From: a virus
Direction: 5' to 3' (one strand)
DNA: 24,124 bases
IMG/VR virus record: IMGVR_UViG_3300022540_000077
Span: 1-24,124 of that record
Positions 7,736-14,932 of this stretch are shown here, piece by piece; the first letter of the stretch is position 1; the number at the start of each line of letters is the position of its first letter. Position numbers and translations under genes: made by a program. Below the pieces are notes generated by a model. It did not search any database. It was given only the letters and a program-made list of their open reading frames with translations, and was not told the origin of the DNA.

Positions 7736-8125
7736 TTAACCTCTTAATAATGCAAACATATTCTTAATCTTGCTTGCAATTGCATCTCTGTTCTTTGGCC
7801 TCTCGATATTAGGAGAGGGACAGCCTTTTTCCGTTGCTTCGTAATACTGCGATACATAAGTCACAGATAATTCTTTTATGGCTTCGGCTTCGCCTGGGCT
7901 TATCTCAGCCCCTGTGATTTCAATCCATGCCTTAATATCTATCCAGTCGATCGACGTTAATCGTTCACCGGATATTTTCCCTTCCCCTATCTCGGATAAA
8001 GCGGATACTAAATATTCCGCTTCTCCGATTTCAGGTAACTGGTATTCAGGCTCGATTCCATTCGATTCTGCCAGCAATTTTATTTGTGATTGCCTTGGCT
8101 CCTTATCTCCTTTTGGGATTGCCAT
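7736..8125 (-). CDS. Tail assembly chaperone, second frame (T-like part of G-T fusion)
   Basis: This 129-codon ORF lies just before the tape measure and is probably expressed mainly as the C-terminal part of a frameshift fusion. Its reading frame is open upstream into the preceding chaperone gene, where a run of seven T residues sits. A -1 shift there gives the linker YESLEQAKKYLKQLAWL, which runs directly into its MAIPKGDKEPRQ start. The acidic, helical sequence with no catalytic motif fits the lambda gpT part that binds tape measure and tail tube protein during assembly. An ATG is present at 8125 with no clear strong ribosome binding site, so independent translation is less likely. Confidence 0.8.
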   Translation of the reverse strand: MAIPKGDKEPRQSQIKLLAESNGIEPEYQLPEIGEAEYLVSALSEIGEGKISGERLTSIDWIDIKAWIEITGAEISPGEAEAIKELSVTYVSQYYEATEKGCPSPNIERPKNRDAIASKIKNMFALLRG

Positions 8126-8163
8126 GAGCCATGCAAGCTGTTTTAAATACTTTTTAGCTTGCT

Positions 8164-8583
8164 CTAGGCTTTCGTAAAAAAATTAGCTCTATCCGCAATA
8201 AACGCGTCGGCTTGCTCACGTATCCAAATATGATCCATATACATTTGAAAGGCCGCTTCGGTAGAAAACTCTATCTTCTCCCCTTTATCTTCTAGCCCAC
8301 CCCACCCCGTCGTACAAGCGGCTAACATTTCACAGGCTTCTTCATCGCTAACAGAATAGTCCACGTTTTTAGCGCGATTCCGTACCATTTTCTGAGTGCG
8401 CTTCTTTTGAAATTCGCGGTTTTTATTCCGCCATACTTTAGAATCCGTACCTAATAATTTAATAGTGACGGGCTTTTCTTTCTTACCACTACCATAAAAC
8501 AAAGGATCATCAAATGGATCTAATAAGTGAAGATCTGCGCCAATTTCTGCTTGTTGTGTCAGGTTGAATTTAGATAAATCCAT
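8164..8583 (-). CDS. Tail assembly chaperone, first frame (lambda gpG-like)
   Basis: This 139-residue soluble protein lies between the tail tube gene (2 bases upstream) and the tape measure. It includes a PFDDPLFYGSGKKEKPVTIKL segment (about 23-43), then a basic helical region (KNREFQKKRTQKMVRNRAK, about 54-72), and an acidic C-terminal helix region WIREQADAFIADRANFF. The shape fits the first tail chaperone that coats the tape measure. Near its end the codons AAT TTT TTT ACG offer a T_TTT_TTT slippery heptamer for a -1 shift into the next frame; without the shift it ends TKA and TAG. By place and by the slippery heptamer it is a G/G-T chaperone pair. Confidence 0.8.
   Translation of the reverse strand: MDLSKFNLTQQAEIGADLHLLDPFDDPLFYGSGKKEKPVTIKLLGTDSKVWRNKNREFQKKRTQKMVRNRAKNVDYSVSDEEACEMLAACTTGWGGLEDKGEKIEFSTEAAFQMYMDHIWIREQADAFIADRANFFTKA
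8176..8182 (-). promoter_or_regulatory. Programmed -1 frameshift slippery site (T_TTT_TTT)
   Basis: The zero-frame codons are AAT TTT TTT ACG, so seven consecutive T residues form a T_TTT_TTT heptamer. A -1 slip continues TAC GAA AGC and enters, with no stop, the frame of the downstream chaperone ORF. Frame arithmetic agrees: codon start positions shift from 0 to 1 modulo 3 going from the 8583 frame to the 8125 frame on the minus strand. The predicted fusion is about 282 residues. No obvious downstream stimulatory pseudoknot was identified. Confidence 0.75.
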
Positions 8584-8585
8584 GA

Positions 8586-9038
8586 TTAAGCCTCAAATAA
8601 TGTTTCAGGTTCAATTGCCAATTCTACAGTCGTCATTTCAACTGCGCCCGATGCAATCGCACCAATACCGGCTTTAATGACTTTAGCCGTGAAATTACCA
8701 GTATCTCCAGAAGGCAAAACTATTTCAAAAGAGTAACTTGCGCTTGCAGCTAAAGCGGTTTGTAAAAGCACTTGCCCTGCATCCGTAGATACGCGGCCTA
8801 GAGTCAAAGTGATATTTGCAATATCGTAAGTATCTTTAAGTTTTTGCGGGTAAGCGCGCGTAACTGTTTGATGATTAATTACAGCAAAGGCTTTGGCCAA
8901 TTCACCTACGTCAATTACCTCTCCCAGGTCGGTAAAAGTTAATGATGGATAACCTGTTATAGCATCACTGTCATAAGTTGTAGGCAAAGTCGCAGACATA
9001 CCCACTGTGGTTCCTGTTGTTGTTGATACATCTGTCAT
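8586..9038 (-). CDS. Major tail (tube) protein
   Basis: This 150-residue, Thr/Ala/Val-rich, beta-structured protein lies just upstream of the tail chaperone pair, the standard place for the tail tube subunit. Typical features are the flexible N-terminus (MTDVSTTTGTTVGMS), the segment YPSLTFTDLGEVIDVGELA (about 30-48) and the central DIANITLTLGRVSTDAGQVLL (about 71-91), followed by a strand-rich end with GNFTAKVIKAG. The length is typical of siphovirus tube proteins of the 140-200 residue class. Ordering of tube, chaperones and tape measure is the main support. Confidence 0.85.
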   Translation of the reverse strand: MTDVSTTTGTTVGMSATLPTTYDSDAITGYPSLTFTDLGEVIDVGELAKAFAVINHQTVTRAYPQKLKDTYDIANITLTLGRVSTDAGQVLLQTALAASASYSFEIVLPSGDTGNFTAKVIKAGIGAIASGAVEMTTVELAIEPETLFEA

Positions 9039-9042
9039 TTTA

Positions 9043-9489
9043 CTATCCTCTTGTTACGTATGCGGTATAATTTACCGAGCATACAATTTGATAAAATCCG
9101 CCTTCTATTCTACCACCGTCGCGGTTCTTTGACGATATATAGACTTTTTGGCTTTCATAAATAATAGAACTTCCTATTGTGAATAAATCTAAAAACGCTT
9201 CTGCTTTTTGCTTAATGATTATTGATCCAACATCGGCAGGATATTTAATGATTGCTTGAAATAATCCCACATATTCATCACTATGTTTTAAGCTTAACGG
9301 GATAGAGCTTGCCGGAAAGTTTCGTATTTCCATGTGCTCTCTATTCGCGTCCGGCGTATAAACGCCCGTTTTGTTTGTGTAAGATGACCCACTCCAAACA
9401 GAATAGATGCCATTCTCATAAATAATATCAATAGATAATCCGCCGTTTAATACGGTAGAGTCTAGCGCCTGATCGATCTTAATACTCAT
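9043..9489 (-). CDS. Tail terminator-like protein (DUF4128-like)
   Basis: This 148-residue protein precedes the tail tube gene by 4 bases. The sequence has an N-terminal helix (KIDQALDSTVLNG), a segment RNFPASSIPLSLKHSDEYVG (about 56-75) and a strand pattern ADVGSIIIKQKAEAFLDLF with a C-terminal GRIEGGFYQIVCSVNY. This looks like the DUF4128/tail-terminator group, which caps the tail tube and joins it to the head. In siphoviruses this gene sits between the HK97 gp10-like completion gene and the tube gene, as here. The assignment is by pattern and position. Confidence 0.7.
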   Translation of the reverse strand: MSIKIDQALDSTVLNGGLSIDIIYENGIYSVWSGSSYTNKTGVYTPDANREHMEIRNFPASSIPLSLKHSDEYVGLFQAIIKYPADVGSIIIKQKAEAFLDLFTIGSSIIYESQKVYISSKNRDGGRIEGGFYQIVCSVNYTAYVTRG

Positions 9490-9857
9490 CCTTTAATCTT
9501 CCTGGCCATGTTCTTAATATTCTGTTTTACCCGTGCAATATTCCGTCTAACCATTGCATCTTTTTCTTCGTACACAACTGCATAAGGCAGGTTATTCACA
9601 AAGTAAGTTGTTCCGTTTTCAGTTGCCTTGCTTAAAATCTCACTGTTAACAATCGAACCTGATTTATCTATCCTGTCTAAAGTGCCGCTTGATGGGCTGT
9701 TTTCCTGAATTTGCCAATTAGCTCTTAACCGTCCTGTATCGACGCGGGTATCACTTACAATACCCGAAAACATTTCAATCTTAACTGCCTTCATTAGTTC
9801 GCCTAAATCATGGCCGCCTTTGGTTGTGAGCTTCTCTAATTGCTGACTCCAACCCAT
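9486..9857 (-). CDS. HK97 gp10-like tail completion protein
   Basis: This 123-residue basic protein contains DTRVDTGRLRANWQI (about 36-50), the recognised 'vdTG.Lr..w' motif of the HK97 gp10 / head-tail completion family, then NNLPYAVVYEEKDAMVRRNIA (about 88-108), matching the usual 'Y...E.G....' segment of that family. The C-terminus is a lysine-rich helix (VKQNIKNMARKIKG). Such proteins act at the head-tail joint to allow tail attachment. It overlaps the tail terminator gene by 4 bases and follows the head-closure-like gene by 2. Confidence 0.8.
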   Translation of the reverse strand: MGWSQQLEKLTTKGGHDLGELMKAVKIEMFSGIVSDTRVDTGRLRANWQIQENSPSSGTLDRIDKSGSIVNSEILSKATENGTTYFVNNLPYAVVYEEKDAMVRRNIARVKQNIKNMARKIKG

Positions 9858-9859
9858 AA

Positions 9860-10216
9860 TTATTTCCTTACATGCACAAAATAAACGATAACCACATCAA
9901 AGGGCTTAACCGTTTCAATTGCCTCAATAGACCATTCCTCCCCCGCTATAACGGGTTTATCTGTTGGCTGTGGCGTTTGTTCATTCGACAAAACTAACTC
10001 TCTATCGCCGCTTAAAATCCGTGCCCCGTCAATCATTTTGTCAGGGTATTTTTTAAGCAGCCCTGTAGTCGTAACGCTTGTATTTGTTCCTGCTGCCACT
10101 ACGCCAGTAATCGGGTCAATACTATCGCCTGTTGTTCTGGATAAAGTAATCTCACCACCAAACCGCGTAAGCAATTTTAATGCTGTTTGAGCTGATTTTG
10201 AATAATCGAAACTCAT
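9860..10216 (-). CDS. Head-tail joining (head closure-like) protein
   Basis: This 118-residue protein is between the DnaT-like connector and the gp10-like gene, the usual place for a stopper or head closure protein. The N-terminus (YSKSAQTALKLLTRFGGEI) is helical and is followed by strands with LSRTTGDSIDPITGVVA near 25-41, a GLLKKYPDKMIDGARI segment, then SGDRELVLSN and a hydrophobic VVIVYFVHVRK end. This strand arrangement is typical of the small beta-barrel closure proteins. There is no enzymatic motif. The function is inferred mainly from position. Confidence 0.65.
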   Translation of the reverse strand: MSFDYSKSAQTALKLLTRFGGEITLSRTTGDSIDPITGVVAAGTNTSVTTTGLLKKYPDKMIDGARILSGDRELVLSNEQTPQPTDKPVIAGEEWSIEAIETVKPFDVVIVYFVHVRK

Positions 10217-10217
10217 T

Positions 10218-10730
10218 TTAAGCCCTAATTAAACTAATTGAGGTTAAACCGCTGTTATTCAGCAAAGATGCAAGCAAAGCATCCCCTGTGCTTGTCTGGC
10301 TTAGCTTCTGCCCTGTGCTCTCACTTACTGCGTACTCAATATCAATCGCACCCTCGACTCGCTCACTCTTTGTAATGAGGTTAGGGTTTTGAGATCGGTT
10401 ATATAAATCTTCACCTGAATTAATATCCAGAGCGAAGGCAAGCTGACATAAAATAACTTGTCTCGGAATCTCGTCACTTCCCCAATACCAGCCATCAATC
10501 GTCAAGTTGTTACGCGGATAAGCCATAGATTGATCGCGCTCAACAATATAACCCTTTAGATTATCTTCATGCCGGTCGATATATTCAGCCGCTGTTAATA
10601 ATTGAACATCAGCCGCCGCCGTATCTGCTATTGTTATGCCGCGAGCATTAGCGTAAGTAATATAATCGGCACGTGTCACATAGCTATTTGAATCCGTGAC
10701 TTGTGATCCATCCTCAATAATTAAGGCCAT
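10218..10730 (-). CDS. DnaT-like head-tail connector protein
   Basis: This 170-residue protein opens with MALIIEDGSQVTDSNSYVT and then ADYITYANARGITI and LLTAAEYIDRHEDN. This N-terminal pattern, followed by YPRNNLTIDGWYWGSDEIPRQV, is what annotation usually calls a putative DnaT-like ssDNA-binding protein in phage structural clusters. In this place it more likely serves as a head-tail adaptor bound to the portal (like HK97 gp6), and I see no evidence of DNA replication function. The gene overlaps its upstream neighbour by one base (TAATG). Confidence 0.75.
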   Translation of the reverse strand: MALIIEDGSQVTDSNSYVTRADYITYANARGITIADTAAADVQLLTAAEYIDRHEDNLKGYIVERDQSMAYPRNNLTIDGWYWGSDEIPRQVILCQLAFALDINSGEDLYNRSQNPNLITKSERVEGAIDIEYAVSESTGQKLSQTSTGDALLASLLNNSGLTSISLIRA

Positions 10731-11032
10731 TATCTTTCCTCAACGCTAATGCTTGCTGTTCTTTCGTCCGTTCGCCCTAATGACGTTACTATTTTGCAAG
10801 CCAAATCATATGTCGTGCCATCTGTGCCACCTGAAAGCCAAACTGTGACGCTTGTATTAGTATCAGATAGTGCGCTTGAATCAACTGTCAGGCCGGATGC
10901 CGCGGTGATTGTGAAACTTGATATCGTTTCACCTGATTCCAACCAATCAGTATTCCCGCTTAAATTGGTTTTTGCTTTCCAATCAAATTTATAATCAAGA
11001 ATTGCATCTGGATCTTTAATATATGTCGGCAT
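10730..11032 (-). CDS. Ig-like fibre-tail adaptor-type protein
   Basis: This 100-residue protein starts MPTYIKDPDAILDYKFDWK and continues with a short beta-sandwich with the strands SSFTITAASGLTVDSS, VTVWLSGGTDGTTYDLACKIV and TSLGRTDERTASISVEER. The pattern 'kDPdavldY.fdW...L..gdtI....' followed by an Ig-like fold is one I know as a phage fibre/tail adaptor-type protein found upstream of connector genes. It probably anchors or decorates a capsid or neck appendage rather than acting as an enzyme. It begins right after the stop of the beta-repeat peptide, so the two are likely co-translated. Confidence 0.6.
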   Translation of the reverse strand: MPTYIKDPDAILDYKFDWKAKTNLSGNTDWLESGETISSFTITAASGLTVDSSALSDTNTSVTVWLSGGTDGTTYDLACKIVTSLGRTDERTASISVEER

Positions 11033-11200
11033 TTAAACCTCTATCGCATAAATGCGTGATTCTGATTCTATTGTTAAAATTCGACTATCTTCATCAATAG
11101 CATTTATTCTATTTTCAGATGCTATTATATACATGCGGCTTGATGGTGTTTCGACAATAATTGCCGCCGTAGAAGATAATTGAAAGAGTAAAAATATCAT
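11033..11200 (-). CDS. Small 9-residue beta-repeat peptide
   Basis: This is a 55-residue ORF. The ATG at 11200-11198 overlaps the stop of the 388-residue protein (ATGA), and its TAA abuts the next ATG. The N-terminus is hydrophobic (MIFLLFQLSS). The remainder is a run of 9-residue units each starting with Arg: RMYIIASEN, RINAIDEDS, RILTIESES and RIYAIEV. Alternating hydrophobic and acidic residues suggest repeated beta-strands, as in beta-solenoid or fibre shaft pieces. The exact fit of both ends to neighbouring genes is good evidence that it is translated. Its function is unknown; by location it belongs to the fibre or neck module. Confidence 0.6.
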   Translation of the reverse strand: MIFLLFQLSSTAAIIVETPSSRMYIIASENRINAIDEDSRILTIESESRIYAIEV

Positions 11201-12363
11201 ACCGGATCGCTCGCACTAACTGGATCGCCTGCTGTTTGTGTCATGGCAGATGTCCATAAAATCGTTGTATCATCCGTATCATAAACGGTTAATGTGCCGC
11301 CTATGATTGTCCATTTATTACGTAAAAACGCTAATGCTTCTTCAATTGTTCGACCATTACCCATATCGTAAGAAGCTACTGCTGCTGCCACCGCTGCTGC
11401 GGTTGGATCATTTAGAGCGGTAATAAGCCCCGGAATATCATCTGCTTGTAGCTCGTTAGTATCTGCTACGATTGCAGCTAATTGAGTAGAATTAGAATCC
11501 ATTTCTGTTCTAACGCTTTCCGAAAGCTCACTAATTCCATGAACATGTGGCGTAGCTACGACAACATCATCACCAGATATTAGTGCTGTGGTGAATGGTT
11601 CGTCAAATGTAAAAGTACCGTCTGTATTATATGTGGTGACAATACGGCTCTGGCCTGCCTGCGCGGCTCCGTTATAAGCCCAAAATCCTTGATCTCTAAA
11701 AAAGTTGGTATCGTACCCAGTTATATTTGTCGCAATAACTGTTGTTGTTGGTGTGCCGGTTACAGCGCCTTCTGCTGAATTCCATGATCCAAGCTCACGG
11801 ACAATTTTAGCGAGTGATTGCCCTACATTATAAGTTGCTTTATCTAATACTTCATTGAATATATCTGCTATTAATTGTGCGCTTGTAGCTACAGCAGTTA
11901 ATCCCATATCATCCCCAGCTTTACTAGGAGCATATAGAGCCTGTAAAGTTGCTAACCTTACACCGTCAGCACCTGCCATAATAGTTAATGCGATAGCAAT
12001 AGCATCTAAATCTGGACGAACATTATCGTTCAAATCAAATGCATGCATAGCAGACGCATGGCCATAAGTTTCAATATTTATATCAATATCTAACCAAACT
12101 TTTGTAGCTGTTTGGTCAACAATAAATAATCTGATTCTTCTTGCTTGTAATTCTGCTAAGGTCAATATTAAGCTATAACCTTGACCTTCATCTGTAGGTA
12201 AATTAGTGGTATTAACTTCTGCTGCACCATCTTTAGATATTTTAATATCACCTGTAGCAAATGTAGCAGCAGGTTCAATATCTACACCATCAATTTGATA
12301 CAATGTAAACTGAATGGCTTTTGCGGCTGTTAGTAAAACACCGTATTTTCTTTGTTCACTCAC
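11197..12363 (-). CDS. Large appendage / fibre-type structural protein
   Basis: This 388-residue protein has an N-terminal Ig- or BppU-like beta domain (about 10-100). It includes AIQFTLYQIDGVDIEPAATF, then TGDIKISKDGAAEVNTTNLP, then the helix LTLAELQARRIRLFIVDQ and WLDIDINIETYG. A helical Ala/Asp-rich middle follows, then a beta-rich insert (TTTVIATNITGYDTNFFRDQG near 205-225), a helical segment ESVRTEMDSNSTQLAAIVAD, and a C-terminal beta domain (WTIIGGTLTVYDTDDTTIL). The N-terminal pattern is one I associate with phage fibre-base proteins. It lies between capsid and connector genes, not with the tail fibre, so a capsid or neck fibre is likely. Confidence 0.6.
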   Translation of the reverse strand: MSEQRKYGVLLTAAKAIQFTLYQIDGVDIEPAATFATGDIKISKDGAAEVNTTNLPTDEGQGYSLILTLAELQARRIRLFIVDQTATKVWLDIDINIETYGHASAMHAFDLNDNVRPDLDAIAIALTIMAGADGVRLATLQALYAPSKAGDDMGLTAVATSAQLIADIFNEVLDKATYNVGQSLAKIVRELGSWNSAEGAVTGTPTTTVIATNITGYDTNFFRDQGFWAYNGAAQAGQSRIVTTYNTDGTFTFDEPFTTALISGDDVVVATPHVHGISELSESVRTEMDSNSTQLAAIVADTNELQADDIPGLITALNDPTAAAVAAAVASYDMGNGRTIEEALAFLRNKWTIIGGTLTVYDTDDTTILWTSAMTQTAGDPVSASDPV

Positions 12364-13010
12364 GCGGATTTCCTCATAATCATTCTACGTCTGAATACAT
12401 TAATTCCACCAACTACTGGGGCAGCATCATCTATCTGGAAATCATAATGCCGCATTGTTGCGTCGATCCTTAGTCCTGAATGGAATCCTGCATAATTACC
12501 AGTTGTTATGGATGAATCAGACAAAGATAATCGACTAACACCATCAATTATAAAATCTAATGCGCTGCCATTAATTTCACACTCTAAAGAATAATCTGTT
12601 ATGGAGTCCATAGCAAAGCCAGTTGTAGCTGCAAGCTCAGTTCTTAATCCCGATACTCTTTTTGCTAGTTTTAAAGTTCCTGTAGAAAGTTCAGGTTTTA
12701 TCTCAAAAGCATACGCATTCTCAACACCTAATGAGGAATTATCTCTTCTTAATAAAATTACAGATTGATTATTAACTCCTGTGGAAGATGCGCCTCTGAA
12801 ATTAGAAATACACCATTGATTTGTCGTGCCGACATCTATCCAGCCTTGTTTACCTGCTGAATTTAATTTTAACGCTCCAGCACCATCTAGCTCTAATTCA
12901 TTGGCTGTACTTTGTAACCATCCGCCGCCAACAACATCAGTATCAGGAATATGATCTACTAAATCAGTGCCGTCCGCACCATTAAACGTATCAAAGACTT
13001 TAGTTGTCAT
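12360..13010 (-). CDS. Concanavalin-like jelly-roll (lectin) structural protein
   Basis: This 216-residue protein starts FDTFNGADGTDLVDHIPD (about 6-23) with GGGWLQS (28-34), a typical opening of LamG or concanavalin-like jelly-roll domains that bind carbohydrate. Later segments NAYAFEIKPELSTGTLKLAK (about 98-117), YSLECEINGSALDFIIDG and GNYAGFHSGLRI fit the strands of that fold. A basic tail (VFRRRMIMRKSA) closes it. Carbohydrate binding to the host or environmental glycans is inferred from the fold. Its position after the capsid gene suggests a surface decoration or capsid fibre. It overlaps the preceding gene by 11 bases. Confidence 0.6.
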   Translation of the reverse strand: MTTKVFDTFNGADGTDLVDHIPDTDVVGGGWLQSTANELELDGAGALKLNSAGKQGWIDVGTTNQWCISNFRGASSTGVNNQSVILLRRDNSSLGVENAYAFEIKPELSTGTLKLAKRVSGLRTELAATTGFAMDSITDYSLECEINGSALDFIIDGVSRLSLSDSSITTGNYAGFHSGLRIDATMRHYDFQIDDAAPVVGGINVFRRRMIMRKSA

Positions 13011-13548
13011 AATGAGTCTTTAAAAGTGGATGATTAATTGCAGCAACATCTTTGATGATGTCTCGTGATTTTTTATTTAACTCAATACTAACGCCTAATT
13101 CATTTGCCATTGCTTGTACTGCGGCTTGTTCTGGTAGAGTTAAAAATGCCTCTAAATCATTAGGCATATCTGAATTTGCTAAAAGTTGACGGATTAGAAA
13201 TCGTTTAGTAATGCGCTGCAATAATTCTCGCAATGTGTTTGTGCCTGTGAAATCATCTGTAGGCACTTGATAAGTTTCTAGCTGGGCAAGTAAAAGGGAT
13301 AAATTGGGGTTATCAATTAAAGAATCATCTAAACCTAAATCACCTGTATCAACATAAGTATTCAAAGAGCCTGCAATAATTAAATTATGTTCTACTTGAG
13401 AAGGGCTACATTCTACAAATAATAAGCCGCTTACTTTTGCATCACTTCGCATATCAACGCATCGCCAATCTTGTAGGTAATCACTTACAACAGGGCGAAA
13501 CGACTCCTCTGTTCCATTACCCATTGTTTGTGATATATAGAATCTCAT
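13000..13548 (-). CDS. Phage structural-cluster protein of unknown function
   Basis: This 182-residue protein starts MRFYISQTMGNGTEESFRPVV, then CVDMRSDAKVSGLLFVECSP. The N-terminal half is beta-rich and the C-terminal half (about 100-182) is helical, with LRELLQRITKRFLIRQLLAN and AVQAMANELGVSIELNKKS. The 'f.i...gdGt.e.sfrP.v.dy' start is one I have seen in proteins sited soon after the major capsid gene in similar phages, without a defined role. The next gene, which encodes the lectin-like protein, overlaps its 3' end by 11 bases, so they are probably coupled. No enzymatic motif was seen. It may be a capsid accessory or connector part. Confidence 0.6.
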   Translation of the reverse strand: MRFYISQTMGNGTEESFRPVVSDYLQDWRCVDMRSDAKVSGLLFVECSPSQVEHNLIIAGSLNTYVDTGDLGLDDSLIDNPNLSLLLAQLETYQVPTDDFTGTNTLRELLQRITKRFLIRQLLANSDMPNDLEAFLTLPEQAAVQAMANELGVSIELNKKSRDIIKDVAAINHPLLKTHYDN

Positions 13549-13568
13549 TCACTCATCACTTAAAATTG

Positions 13569-13697
13569 TTATTTCTTAGATTTCTTTGGTGCTTTCTTTT
13601 CAGAAAACAAAGTGTGTTCTTTTAATAGATCGGATTTATTAATAATAATAAAGCCTTGTTCATTATCTGCTTTTATTTTTACTGTTTCGCAACGCAT
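13569..13697 (-). CDS. Small 42-residue protein after the major capsid gene
   Basis: This short ORF encodes MRCETVKIKADNEQGFIIIN then KSDLLKEHTLFSEKKAPKKSKK (in two pieces here). A GAGGA ribosome binding site lies six bases before its ATG. The 'vkI..dn.qGfviIN.sDf....h.lf' core and lysine-rich end match a group of very small phage proteins that often follow the capsid gene, without known function. It lies between the capsid gene terminator-like hairpin and the 182-residue gene. The good ribosome binding site and the family-like core make it probably real. Confidence 0.65.
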   Translation of the reverse strand: MRCETVKIKADNEQGFIIINKSDLLKEHTLFSEKKAPKKSKK

Positions 13698-13708
13698 GAT
13701 TTTTCCTC

Positions 13709-13733
13709 AAAAAGTAGGGGGAATAAATCCCCC
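13709..13733 (-). terminator. Terminator-like hairpin after the major capsid gene
   Basis: The stem GGGGGA/TCCCCC (arms at 13717-13722 and 13728-13733) encloses a 5-base loop and is followed on the minus strand by TACTTTTTG. It begins 6 bases after the capsid stop. The T-tract is offset by three bases, so termination may be partial, allowing read-through into the later head and tail genes. Confidence 0.55.
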
Positions 13734-13739
13734 AAAAGA

Positions 13740-14903
13740 TTAACCTAACAATAAGCTGATGTGCTCGTTTTTAACCGCTTTAAAGCCCCACGCTAAAGAT
13801 ACTTCATATTGAACTTGGCGGTATTGTTTATACATCGCAACTTCAAAACTTAACCCACTTCGAGCATCGGTGATGATTTGACGATCTTCTGCCATGTCAC
13901 CCTCTTCTGGTAAAGCAGGGGCGCGAGTTGCTAAGACAATTGCATTACGAGAAAAACAAGTATTTGCCGCGTAGCTTGCAATTTCAGTGATTGCTAACGT
14001 TGCAGTGGTTGCTATTAACAAACCTGGAGCCGCGATTACAACGTCACCTGTAGTAGATGCGCCAATTGTTACAGCAGTTGTTACAACATATTTATTAGCA
14101 TCGCCTGCAATACTTAAAATATCGCCGGCCACATATTCAACAGATGAAGCTGCCGCTGTAGTAAGGTTGATAGTCGTTTCACCAACAGGCTCTACACCTG
14201 TCACTGTTACCGTACCAGTAATGCCGCCCGTTGCATGTGATACTGTTTGAGCTGATTGGCGAATATCCAAACCAGACATAGGTAAGATAATGCCTTGACG
14301 TTGAATTGAATCAGTACCGGCAATATTAGCTGATGCTTGCTTGCCTGTAATTGTCGCACCTGCTGTCGTGTTTAATACTAGCTGGTTATCAAATTCAGAC
14401 CCACCGTTATCAACGATAATCTTTTTGACGAATGAAGCGTCTGAAAAATCGCCTGCTGTAGCAAAAGGAGTCGTGCCAGCCGTACCGTATGCTCGTGATG
14501 CGCCTTGATAGGCTGCTGTCGCTAAATCAGACTCAACCTCATTAGTTAAGGTGCGATACGCCTGCATGAATTGATCCATCATTAAGCGTGAACGACTTAC
14601 GCCGCTGTTATTCAGACCGCGAGATTGCTCACCATTCCAGCGAATAGGAATACGGCGCGCTTTAGTGATCGTCATGTCTTTATTGCCGATGGTTTGATCG
14701 CCATCATCTGGAGGAGTTACTGCTGGAGTAATATCGCTTGCAGAAGATGCTGGAGCAACTGGAGATCGTACTGTCTGACCTACTGCCGCTCGCTCAAAAG
14801 TCATGTCAGAAGTTACAGCCGGAATGAATCCGACTAGTTCGCGCGAAACTGTGTCTAACGCGCTTTGCATCTCAGGAATGAGATTAGTTAATGTATTAGC
14901 CAT
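13740..14903 (-). CDS. Major capsid protein, P22-coat-like
   Basis: This 387-residue protein has the start MANTLTNLIPEMQSALD and VSRELVGFIPAVTSDMTF (18-36), a pattern I know from the P22 coat-like major capsid family (HK97 fold). A central beta-rich insertion (about 225-300, including TINLTTAAASSVEYVAGDIL and SIAGDANKYVVTT) resembles the accessory insertion domain of those proteins. The C-terminus has FEVAMYKQYRQVQYEVSLAW and GFKAVKNEH, as in the family's end. It forms the capsid shell after scaffold-guided assembly. It lies directly downstream of the scaffold gene, but with its own leader containing a promoter, terminator and ribosome-site hairpin. Confidence 0.85.
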   Translation of the reverse strand: MANTLTNLIPEMQSALDTVSRELVGFIPAVTSDMTFERAAVGQTVRSPVAPASSASDITPAVTPPDDGDQTIGNKDMTITKARRIPIRWNGEQSRGLNNSGVSRSRLMMDQFMQAYRTLTNEVESDLATAAYQGASRAYGTAGTTPFATAGDFSDASFVKKIIVDNGGSEFDNQLVLNTTAGATITGKQASANIAGTDSIQRQGIILPMSGLDIRQSAQTVSHATGGITGTVTVTGVEPVGETTINLTTAAASSVEYVAGDILSIAGDANKYVVTTAVTIGASTTGDVVIAAPGLLIATTATLAITEIASYAANTCFSRNAIVLATRAPALPEEGDMAEDRQIITDARSGLSFEVAMYKQYRQVQYEVSLAWGFKAVKNEHISLLLG

Positions 14904-14913
14904 TTTTTAAATA

Positions 14914-14929
14914 CCTCGTTTTAGCGAGG
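14914..14929 (-). promoter_or_regulatory. Hairpin holding the capsid ribosome binding site
   Basis: On the minus strand CCTCG, a six-base loop CTAAAA and CGAGG form a perfect five-pair hairpin. The 3' arm contains GAGG, the best ribosome binding site for the capsid ATG (10 bases downstream). Closed, it would hide that site. It lies just after the terminator-like stem, so only read-through transcripts would contain it. Confidence 0.5.
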
Positions 14930-14932
14930 CAT

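Noticed and set aside
10218-10730. DnaT-like protein as a replication factor
   Set aside because: Its position among head-tail joining genes points to a connector role; the DnaT-like label is an old family name.
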